A stretch of 5,051 nt of DNA from a bacterium (GTDB lineage Bacteria > Hydrogenedentota > Hydrogenedentia > Hydrogenedentiales > SLHB01), in NCBI GenBank assembly GCA_024231375.1, contig JAAEQP010000599.1, positions 1-5,051 on the forward strand. The letters are read 5' to 3'. How positions within the stretch are numbered: position 1 is the stretch's first letter; each line of letters opens with the position of its first letter. A program made the translations under genes and the position numbers. Shown one piece after another: positions 1 through 5,051 of the stretch. The notes below the pieces were generated by a model. It was not told the DNA's origin. It was given only the letters and a program-made list of their open reading frames with translations, and searched no databases.

Positions 1-110
1 AGTACACGAGCGTAATCCTCATCGTTGCGGAGAGGACCCGCGCTGACGGCAGCGCCGAAGTGGACACCGCGCGCTTCGGCCAAGCTCCTCAGGGTCGATT
101 CGTCGCCCAT
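1..110 (-). CDS. Partial GH10-like endo-1,4-beta-xylanase (N-terminus only)
   Basis: Read on the - strand from ATG at 110-108, this frame stays open for 36 codons to the left edge of the window, so only the N-terminus is present. The peptide contains LRSLAEARGVHFGAAVS (residues 7-23), followed by GPLRND and a Tyr. This matches the usual opening of glycoside hydrolase family 10 xylanases: a short helix, then the first barrel strand ending in (F/I)GAAV, then a xxLxNDxxY segment. The family hydrolyses internal beta-1,4-xylose links in xylan. The catalytic Glu residues would lie outside the window and cannot be checked. A purine-rich Shine-Dalgarno GAGGGG (+ coordinates 117-122) sits 6 nt before the ATG, and an in-frame TAG at 159-161 limits upstream extension. 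No signal peptide precedes the domain, so the enzyme is predicted to be intracellular. The family call rests on about 30 residues. Confidence 0.7.
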   Translation of the reverse strand, partial: MGDESTLRSLAEARGVHFGAAVSAGPLRNDEDYARV

Positions 111-233
111 GGATTTCCCCTCGGTTGTACAACGTGACGAACGGGCTCTTGAGGCCAACTATTCTACATCAGTTCGCGCCATTTGCTATCATCCGTCCGT
201 GGGTCAACGAAACGCATAGGAAAGGCCGACTCC
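111..233. promoter_or_regulatory. Divergent intergenic region with candidate promoters on both strands
   Basis: This 123-bp gap separates the GH10-like gene (leftward) from the transporter-thiD pair (rightward), so it should carry a promoter for each. On the + strand, TATCAT at 187-192 is one mismatch from the -10 consensus, with a weak -35 candidate TCTACA at 163-168 (18-bp spacer). On the - strand, TAGAAT (+ coordinates 161-166) is one mismatch from the -10 consensus but has no good -35. The two candidates overlap, which would couple the two transcription units. I see no TPP-riboswitch core here although thiD lies downstream, and no convincing operator palindrome. The assignments are consensus matches by eye only. 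Confidence 0.3.
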
Positions 234-1454
234 ATGGGTTCAACCATCCTGCCCCGTCTGGTGAGTCTGACGGGCCTTGTCGTGATGCTGGGCATCGCCT
301 TGGCGCTCAGCGAGAACCGCAAGCGCGTCAACTGGCGCTTGGTCCTCTGGGGTGTCGGACTCCAATTTGCCATCGGGGTCGCCATACTCCTGACCCCCCT
401 GGAGGGAGGCATCTTCGCCGGGATGCGAGGCGCGGTGGGCGTCCTGACCGAATCAGCGCTTCAAGGCGAGAAGGTGGTGTTCGGCACGCTCGCCGAGGAC
501 TTGGATATTGGCGCTACCTTTGCGTTCCAAGTATTGCCGGTCATCATTTTCGTTTCCGCGATCGCGGCCATTCTGTATCACCTGCGCATCGTCCAGACCG
601 TGGTCCAGATGCTCACCTTCCTCATGCGGCGCACGTTGAAGACCTCGGGCGCCGAGACCTTCTGCGCCGGGCTGCTCATCTTCCTCGGCATCGAGTCCGC
701 CACCGCCGTGCGCGGGTATCTCAAGACCATGACCCGGTCAGAGCTGTGCACCATCATGACCACGTTTATGGCCACCATCGCGGGCAGCGTTATGATTGTC
801 TATGCCACCTTCGGCGCTGAGCCCGGTCACCTTCTGGCAGCGTCGCTCATGAGTGCGCCGGCCGCCATCGTCATCTCGAAGTTGATGGTGCCCGAAGTGG
901 GCGATCCCGAAACACGAGGCAGCGTCCGGATTTCGGTGCCGGTCGAAAGCCACAACCTCGTCGACGCCATCTCACGAGGCACATCCGACGGGCTCATGAT
1001 GGCGCTCAACGTGGGCGCCATGCTCATTGTGTTCATCGGATTGGTCCACTTGTTGAACATCCCGTTCAACGCCATCGTGGGCCGTCCCTTCGAAGTGGTG
1101 GTGGGATGGCTGTTCTGGCCCTTCGCGGCGTTGCTGGGAGTACCCCTGTCGGACGTGCCGGAAGTGGCGCAGTTGTTGGGCAAGAAAACCGTGCTGAACG
1201 AGTTCCTGGCCTATTTGGACCTTCAGGCGAGTATCGGTGAAGGCGCCCTCTCCAAACGGTCCATCACCATCGCCACGTACGCGCTGTGCGGATTCGCCAA
1301 CCCGGGCAGCCTCGGCATCGCCATCGCCGGCATGGCGGGACTGGTTCCGGAGCGCCGCGCGGAAATCACGCAACTTGGCCTGCGGGCCTTCATCGGCGGC
1401 ACGCTCGCGTGTTTCACCACGGCGTGCGTCGCGGGGGTGCTGCTCTTTGAGTAA
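234..1454 (+). CDS. NupC/CNT-family concentrative nucleoside transporter with a variant substrate motif
   Basis: This is a 406-residue inner-membrane symporter of the concentrative nucleoside transporter family, close to the roughly 400 residues usual for bacterial members. In order it shows TM1 (about 9-25), TM2 with GLQFAIGVAILL (42-53), the FAFQVLPVIIF segment of TM3 (96-106), hairpin HP1 (about 138-165), MTRSEL (166-171) with MATIAGSV (179-186), MSAPAA (206-211) followed by KLMVPE, then NEFLAYLDL (322-330), YALCGFAN (349-356) with PERR (372-375), and a final helix (382-405). The ribose-side residues of VcCNT (Glu332, Asn368, Ser371) correspond to E323, N356 and S359. The usual GQTEAP motif is instead GIESATA (152-158). 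ATG 234 is chosen because AGGAAAGG (218-225) lies 8 nt upstream and the homology begins just after it; an in-frame TTG at 183 would add 17 residues unlike the family and overlaps the candidate -10 box. The stop overlaps thiD. Family is secure; substrate is not. Confidence 0.93.
   Translation: MGSTILPRLVSLTGLVVMLGIALALSENRKRVNWRLVLWGVGLQFAIGVAILLTPLEGGIFAGMRGAVGVLTESALQGEKVVFGTLAEDLDIGATFAFQVLPVIIFVSAIAAILYHLRIVQTVVQMLTFLMRRTLKTSGAETFCAGLLIFLGIESATAVRGYLKTMTRSELCTIMTTFMATIAGSVMIVYATFGAEPGHLLAASLMSAPAAIVISKLMVPEVGDPETRGSVRISVPVESHNLVDAISRGTSDGLMMALNVGAMLIVFIGLVHLLNIPFNAIVGRPFEVVVGWLFWPFAALLGVPLSDVPEVAQLLGKKTVLNEFLAYLDLQASIGEGALSKRSITIATYALCGFANPGSLGIAIAGMAGLVPERRAEITQLGLRAFIGGTLACFTTACVAGVLLFE
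1433..1449 (+). promoter_or_regulatory. Ribosome binding site and TTG start of thiD
   Basis: GGGGGTG (1433-1439) lies 7 nt before TTG 1447-1449 and resembles a GGAGGTG Shine-Dalgarno. No ATG or GTG in this frame lies near the start of the conserved ThiD sequence, and this TTG places the N-terminus (MSKPPVPRALTIAGSDS) at the usual family distance from the GSDSGGGAG motif. The site lies inside the end of the transporter gene, so ribosomes finishing the transporter could re-initiate on thiD. Confidence 0.7.
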
Positions 1455-2253
1455 GCCACCGGTACCACGAGCCCTCACCATCGCGGGCAGCGACTCCGGC
1501 GGCGGCGCCGGCATTGAGGCCGACCTGAAAACCTTTACCGCGCTGGGCGTCTACGGCATGGCGGCGGTCACGTCCATCACCGCCCAGAACACCGTCGCGG
1601 TCACCGCGGTCCACGACCTGCCCCCGGCTTTAGTGGCGGAACAGATTGACGACGTGGCCCAGGACATTGGCGTCGATGCTGCGAAGACGGGCATGTTGTC
1701 CAGCGCCGAAATCGTGGAGGCCGCTGCCGAATCGTTGCGACGCAACGCCATCCCCAACCTGGTGGTGGACCCGGTGATGGTGGCGAAGAGCGGCGACGCC
1801 TTGCTCCAGGCATCGGCTCAGGATGCGCTGAAGCGCCTCATCCTGCCGCTGGCGCATATCGTGACGCCGAACATTCCCGAAGCGGAGGTCCTGTCCGGCA
1901 CGCCCATCGCGGGCGAGAAGGATCTGCGTGAGGCCGCGCGCCGTATCCGGGATCTCGGACCGGCCTTCGTGCTGATGAAGGGCGGTCATCTGCCCGGCGA
2001 CGAGGCGGTGGACGTCCTGTTCGACGGAGAATCGTTCCACGAATACCGGACCCCGCGTATCGACACGAAGAACGCCCACGGCACGGGCTGCACCTTCTCG
2101 GCGGCCATCGCGGCTCACCTGGCGATGGGGCGCTCCGCCCAGGAGGCTGTGGGCCTGGCAAAGGACTACCTTACCGAGGCCATCGCCCGCAGCTTCGCGC
2201 TTGGGGCCGGGCACGGTCCGCTCAACCATTTCTGGCCGCTTGCAGACGGCTGA
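1447..2253 (+). CDS. thiD: Hydroxymethylpyrimidine/phosphomethylpyrimidine kinase ThiD
   Basis: This cytoplasmic enzyme phosphorylates 4-amino-5-hydroxymethyl-2-methylpyrimidine (HMP) and HMP phosphate to HMP diphosphate, the pyrimidine half of thiamine. It has 268 residues, against 266 in E. coli ThiD. Ribokinase-fold landmarks appear in order: TIAGSDSGGGAGIEADLKTF (11-30, with Glu where most members have Gln), TAQNT (45-49), KTGML (80-84), VDPVMVAKSG (107-116), TPNIPEAE (140-147), KGGH (178-181), and HGTGCTFSAAIAAHLA with the catalytic Cys of the GTGC motif at C215. It starts at TTG 1447, overlapping the transporter stop by 8 nt, so the two genes are almost certainly co-transcribed and probably translationally coupled. 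No other thiamine gene is in the window, which points to salvage of imported HMP or use of a pathway encoded elsewhere. The main alternative is a ThiD-like pyridoxal kinase, known in some Firmicutes; the sequence does not exclude it. Confidence 0.93.
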   Translation: MSKPPVPRALTIAGSDSGGGAGIEADLKTFTALGVYGMAAVTSITAQNTVAVTAVHDLPPALVAEQIDDVAQDIGVDAAKTGMLSSAEIVEAAAESLRRNAIPNLVVDPVMVAKSGDALLQASAQDALKRLILPLAHIVTPNIPEAEVLSGTPIAGEKDLREAARRIRDLGPAFVLMKGGHLPGDEAVDVLFDGESFHEYRTPRIDTKNAHGTGCTFSAAIAAHLAMGRSAQEAVGLAKDYLTEAIARSFALGAGHGPLNHFWPLADG

Positions 2254-2332
2254 CGTCCACACGACGCAACCTTCTGCGCTGTTTCGGGATACATCTGGTG
2301 TGGAGGTGTGTCGTGCTCTGCCTGGGAGTCAA

Positions 2333-2361
2333 TTGACGCGGCGGCACAGCGCACCTACAAT
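2333..2361 (+). promoter_or_regulatory. Sigma70-type promoter for the heparinase-family gene
   Basis: TTGACG (2333-2338) and TACAAT (2356-2361) each differ from the -35 and -10 consensus at one position and are separated by exactly 17 bp. The expected transcription start, near 2368, gives a leader of about 33 nt that includes the GGGAG ribosome binding site. The rest of the 148-bp spacer between thiD and this gene shows no gene and no convincing terminator. The promoter implies that the lyase can be transcribed independently of the transporter-thiD pair. Confidence 0.65.
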
Positions 2362-2387
2362 GCATACGAGCGTAACTCGCGGGTTCT

Positions 2388-2404
2388 GGGAGAGATTCGG
2401 TATG
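2388..2404 (+). promoter_or_regulatory. Ribosome binding site that fixes the lyase start at ATG 2402
   Basis: GGGAGAG (2388-2394) lies 7 nt before ATG 2402. The next in-frame ATG upstream, at 2360, has no Shine-Dalgarno and overlaps the -10 box, and it would put a polar, charged stretch in front of the signal peptide. The 2402 start places the hydrophobic export signal directly at the N-terminus. Confidence 0.7.
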
Positions 2405-4843
2405 GATCCAGTGCGCGGATGGGGGATCGTCCTGCTGCTGATCGCCGGTTGCTGCTCGGTGGCCTACGCTGCCGAGGAGTTGAAGCTGGATCAGCCGCCG
2501 GCGGCCTTCCAGAAACCGTACTCCCCTGCCGACGGAACGACGGTCTCGGTGAATCCCCCGCCCTTCACCTGGGTCCCGCCGGCCGACGATCTTGCCTATG
2601 TGCTGGAACTTTCTCAGTCGCCCGACTTCTCCCACAATGTGTCCCGTATCACCGGCATCGACATCAGCACGGCGGTGTGTCCGGGCTACCTGGTGCCAGG
2701 GAAGTGGTATTGGCGCTACGGCATCGATTCCGGCAAGGACACCGCGACGCTGAGCAAGGTGCGCTCGTTCACCGTGCCCGAAGACGCGCAAAGGCTTCGG
2801 TATCCCAACGAATCAGCCGCCATGGCACTCATTCCCAAGGCGCGTCCACGGCTACTGTTCACATCAACGAAGCTGGCCGACTACCGGAAGCGGGTCAAGG
2901 AAGGCGACCTCAGCCATCTGCCCAAAGTGTTCTCGGACGCCTATGACAAACACATCGGCGAAGAATTGGTTCCTGAGCCGCCCTTCGTGAAGGGGAGCGG
3001 CTTCGAGGAAGCGACCGGCTACACGGCCATCTTCCGTTCGACCCGTCCGCCCATGGACCTCATGGAACGGTTCGCCATGTCCTATGTGTTGACGCAGAAC
3101 GTAGAACACGGGCTGGAAGCCAAGCGGCGGATTCTCCACTTCTTCGGATGGGACCCCGAAGGGTCCACGGCCTACCACAGCAACGACGAACCCGCCATGT
3201 GGGTAATGATGCGCGGCGTGCGCGCCTACGACTGGACCGCCGACCTCTTCACCAAGGAAGAGCGGCAACTGGTCGAGTACGTGATGCGCGTGCGGGCGCG
3301 CCAGTTCTACGACCATCTCCGCAACAAACGCAAGTTCCATACGAACCCCTTCGAAAGCCACGCGGGCCGTACGCTGGGATTCCTGGGTGAGGCGTCCATT
3401 GCCTTCGGTCACGAATGGCCCGAGGCGCGCGAGTGGTTCGGGTATGTGCTGACGTTGTTCTGGAACGTGTATCCCGCGTGGGGGCAAGACGACGGCGGAT
3501 GGCACGAAGGCCCCGGGTACTACAGCGCCTACATGAGCTTCGCGCTCCATTACGTGACAGCCCTGCGCGAGGCGACGGGCGTGGACCTCATGGAGAAGCC
3601 CTTCTTCCGCAACACGCCCGATTACCTGCTCTATACAAATCCGCCGTACGCCAAGATATCGCCTTTCGGCGACGGGGAGTCCGGCGGAGGTTCCCCGGGC
3701 AAGGGCAATGTCATGTATTGGTTCTCGTCACTCCAGGGGAACCCGCATTACCGGTGGTATGCCGAGCAGATGAAGGCCGACCAAGGGACTGGCCCACTCA
3801 GCCTCGTGCTCAAGGACGATTCGCTGAAGGGCAAAGCGCCCACGGACCTGCCCCAGGCCAAGGTGTTTCCGGGGGTGGGGTTGGTGTCGCTTCACACGGC
3901 CCTCGGCAACGCGGCCGAGGACGTGCATTTCCTCATTCACAGCGATCCCTACGGTCCCATCAGCCACGCCCACGCCGACCAGAACGCCTTCACCATCGAA
4001 GCCTTCGGTGAACCGCTGGCCATCGCGTCCGGCTACTACCCCTGGTACGCGTCGGACCATCACAAGAAGTGGTCGTGGGAATCGAAATCGTCGAACACCA
4101 TCACCATCGACGGCGGCGTGGGCCAGGTCGTCCGCGATCCCAAATCCAAGGGCGCCATTACCGGCTTCATCCACACCGACGACTACGACTACGTGCAGGC
4201 GGATGCCACGGCGGCGTACCAGGGGCGGCTGACCAAGTTTGTGCGGCAGGTCGTGCACGTGCGGCCCGGCATCTTCGTCATCTTCGATCAACTCGATGCG
4301 CACGACCCCGTCACCTACGAATGGCGGTTGCACGCTTTGTCCGAAATGAACCTGGAACCGGAGATCCAGCAGCTCACGGTGTCCCAAGGCAAGGCGCGGT
4401 TGCTGGTGCGTATGTTCCAGGACGCCCAACTCTCCGCCACCCAGACCTACGAGTTCGACGTACCGCCCGAGAACGACGCGGCCGACCAATGGCATGCGGT
4501 GGTTTCCCCCCTGGAGAAGGCGAAGGCCTACACCTTCCTGACGGTCCTTGTCCCGTACAAGGAAGGCGGGAAAGACGCGTTGCCCATCATCGAGCCCATC
4601 GCATCGGACACCGGTCGTGGTGTGAAGATCGACACGCCGGAAGGCACACACCACGTCGCCTTCAAGACGACGGACAAAGAAGGCAAGTGGGGCGTCTACT
4701 GGCTCGAAACCGACGGCGAAGCCGTGGCCGTCCACGCCCGCCCGGACGGTGCCTTCGACAGGACCCTCGTCTACAACGGCGAGAAGATTCTCGAATCCCT
4801 TCCCAACGGCACCACCCGCGACATCACCAAGCCGAAGAAATGA
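2402..4843 (+). CDS. Exported DUF4962/heparinase II/III-family polysaccharide lyase-like protein
   Basis: This 813-residue protein is close in size to heparinase II (about 770). Residues 1-23 form an export signal with hydrophobic core IVLLLIAG (9-16); cleavage could follow AYA at 23, or C17 could be lipidated. Residues about 36-126 form a fibronectin-like N-terminal domain (DUF4962 type; SPADGTTVSVNPPPFTWVPP at 41-60, KWYWRYG further on). Residues about 141-470 should be the alpha/alpha toroid, with catalytic candidates H320 in NPFESHAGR and H368, Y373, Y374 and Y377 in GGWHEGPGYYSAY. From about 488 comes the beta-sandwich, with the family signature SHAHADQN (521-528), GEPLAIASGYYPWY (536-549) and NTITIDGG (565-572). 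Such enzymes cleave uronic-acid polysaccharides by beta-elimination; the substrate here cannot be read from sequence. Two positions that bind zinc in heparinase II appear to be A542 and S564. The gene ends with tandem TGA-TAG stops. Family secure; activity inferred. Confidence 0.88.
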   Translation: MDPVRGWGIVLLLIAGCCSVAYAAEELKLDQPPAAFQKPYSPADGTTVSVNPPPFTWVPPADDLAYVLELSQSPDFSHNVSRITGIDISTAVCPGYLVPGKWYWRYGIDSGKDTATLSKVRSFTVPEDAQRLRYPNESAAMALIPKARPRLLFTSTKLADYRKRVKEGDLSHLPKVFSDAYDKHIGEELVPEPPFVKGSGFEEATGYTAIFRSTRPPMDLMERFAMSYVLTQNVEHGLEAKRRILHFFGWDPEGSTAYHSNDEPAMWVMMRGVRAYDWTADLFTKEERQLVEYVMRVRARQFYDHLRNKRKFHTNPFESHAGRTLGFLGEASIAFGHEWPEAREWFGYVLTLFWNVYPAWGQDDGGWHEGPGYYSAYMSFALHYVTALREATGVDLMEKPFFRNTPDYLLYTNPPYAKISPFGDGESGGGSPGKGNVMYWFSSLQGNPHYRWYAEQMKADQGTGPLSLVLKDDSLKGKAPTDLPQAKVFPGVGLVSLHTALGNAAEDVHFLIHSDPYGPISHAHADQNAFTIEAFGEPLAIASGYYPWYASDHHKKWSWESKSSNTITIDGGVGQVVRDPKSKGAITGFIHTDDYDYVQADATAAYQGRLTKFVRQVVHVRPGIFVIFDQLDAHDPVTYEWRLHALSEMNLEPEIQQLTVSQGKARLLVRMFQDAQLSATQTYEFDVPPENDAADQWHAVVSPLEKAKAYTFLTVLVPYKEGGKDALPIIEPIASDTGRGVKIDTPEGTHHVAFKTTDKEGKWGVYWLETDGEAVAVHARPDGAFDRTLVYNGEKILESLPNGTTRDITKPKK

Positions 4844-4882
4844 TAGGGACAGGAGGCGAGCAGGGAAAGGCCAGACCCTCAA

Positions 4883-4927
4883 CGCAGAGGCGCAAAGGAC
4901 GCAGAGGAGCGCGGAGAAGCGCATAGG
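4883..4927 (+). repeat. Degenerate short tandem repeat, CGCAGAGG-like units
   Basis: Five related 8-nt units follow one another: CGCAGAGG (4883), CGCAAAGG (4891), CGCAGAGG (4900), CGCGGAGA (4910) and CGCATAGG (4920), spaced 8, 9, 10 and 10 nt apart. The run begins 39 bp after the lyase stop codon. Purine-rich intergenic runs of this type recur in many environmental bacterial genomes (from general knowledge); their function is unknown. On the - strand they translate to a hydrophobic, Cys- and Leu-rich peptide that creates false ORF starts. Confidence 0.7.
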
Positions 4928-4944
4928 AAGGGCGTCTCCGCGCG

Positions 4945-4958
4945 CGAAACGCGTTTCG
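4945..4958. repeat. Perfect 14-bp palindrome
   Basis: CGAAACGCGTTTCG reads the same on both strands. It lies between the short tandem repeats and the long inverted repeat, about 100 bp after the lyase stop. As RNA it could form only a 5-bp stem with a CGCG loop and has no following U-tract, so it is a poor intrinsic terminator. It could be a protein-binding site for a gene beyond the right edge, or part of the repeat block. Confidence 0.45.
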
Positions 4959-4965
4959 TCCCCTC

Positions 4966-5047
4966 GTCATGCTGAGCAAACGCGAAGCATCTCGCGCTAC
5001 GATGCATCTGCCTGCGAAATGAGATTCTTCACTTCGTTCAGAATGAC
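4966..5047. repeat. Long imperfect inverted repeat (dispersed-repeat-like hairpin)
   Basis: The left arm (4966-4993) starts GTCATGCTGAGC and ends GAAGCATCTC. The right arm (5021-5047) starts GAGATTCTTC and ends TTCAGAATGAC. The reverse complement of the right arm matches the left arm at about three quarters of positions with a one-base gap. The 27-nt loop (4994-5020) contains the 8-bp palindrome GATGCATC (5001-5008). Arms of this GTCAT-CTGAG-GAA-TCTC type recur as dispersed intergenic repeats in many unrelated environmental bacteria (from general knowledge). The element may act as a transcript-end hairpin for the lyase or be a REP/MITE-like sequence. It may extend past the window edge. Confidence 0.65.
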
Positions 5048-5051
5048 GGTG

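Noticed and set aside
111..233. TPP riboswitch upstream of the transporter-thiD pair
   Set aside because: I looked for the conserved CTGAGA and the ACCTGATCTGGATAATGCCAGCG-like core elements expected of a THI box; neither is present, and the leader is too short once a promoter is allowed for.
1630..2262. 210-codon open frame on the - strand across thiD
   Set aside because: thiD has every family motif on the + strand; this antisense frame shows no recognisable motif.
2256..2304. Possible hairpin after thiD: TCCACAC at 2256-2262 pairing with GTGTGGA at 2298-2304
   Set aside because: The stem is only 7 bp with a 35-nt loop and no T-tract follows, so it is not a credible intrinsic terminator.
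3728..4924. 398-codon open frame on the - strand, opposite the lyase gene
   Set aside because: It is antisense to the well-supported heparinase-family gene. The product is a Val/Gly/Arg-rich sequence without recognisable motifs, as expected from a shadow of a G+C-rich gene, and its N-terminus is the translated tandem repeat, which mimics a hydrophobic leader.
4069..4926. 285-codon open frame on the + strand within the 3' part of the lyase gene
   Set aside because: It overlaps the lyase in another frame and is an Arg/His/Pro-rich shadow with no domain. It runs into the tandem repeat at its end.
4883..5047. CRISPR array or prophage attachment site in the right-end repeats
   Set aside because: The units are 8 nt with almost no spacing, unlike CRISPR repeats with unique spacers. 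No tRNA gene, integrase or flanking duplicate supports an attachment site.

Overview
The window is G+C-rich bacterial DNA with three complete genes on the + strand, the start of a fourth on the - strand, and a repeat-bearing right end. Gene content (a heparinase II/III-type polysaccharide lyase, a GH10-like glycosidase, a CNT transporter) and the style of the intergenic repeats suggest an environmental polysaccharide degrader, perhaps from the PVC group or Hydrogenedentota. That placement is inference from gene content; no phylogenetic marker is present.

Layout. Positions 1-110 (-) hold the first 36 codons of a protein that looks like the N-terminus of a GH10 endo-1,4-beta-xylanase; it runs off the left edge. 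A 123-bp divergent intergenic region (111-233) separates it from a NupC/CNT-type nucleoside transporter (234-1454, +). The transporter's stop codon overlaps the TTG start of thiD (1447-2253, +), hydroxymethylpyrimidine (phosphate) kinase, so these two form a translationally coupled pair. A 148-bp spacer follows, with a good sigma70-type promoter (2333-2361). It drives an exported 813-residue DUF4962/heparinase II/III-family protein (2402-4843, +). The last 208 bp contain no gene. They hold a run of degenerate CGCAGAGG-like units, a 14-bp perfect palindrome and a long imperfect inverted repeat that reaches almost to the right edge.

How the parts may work together. The lyase and the GH10-like enzyme point to breakdown of plant or algal polysaccharides. 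The transporter-thiD pair looks like a separate salvage unit. The transporter keeps the ribose-side binding residues of CNT proteins, but the motif that recognises the base and the sodium-site Asn are changed. With a pyrimidine kinase translated directly after it, its substrate may not be an ordinary nucleoside. The lyase keeps its His-x-His motif, but two positions that bind zinc in heparinase II appear to be substituted. No entirely new system is evident; these two departures from family consensus and the right-end repeats are the most interesting points.
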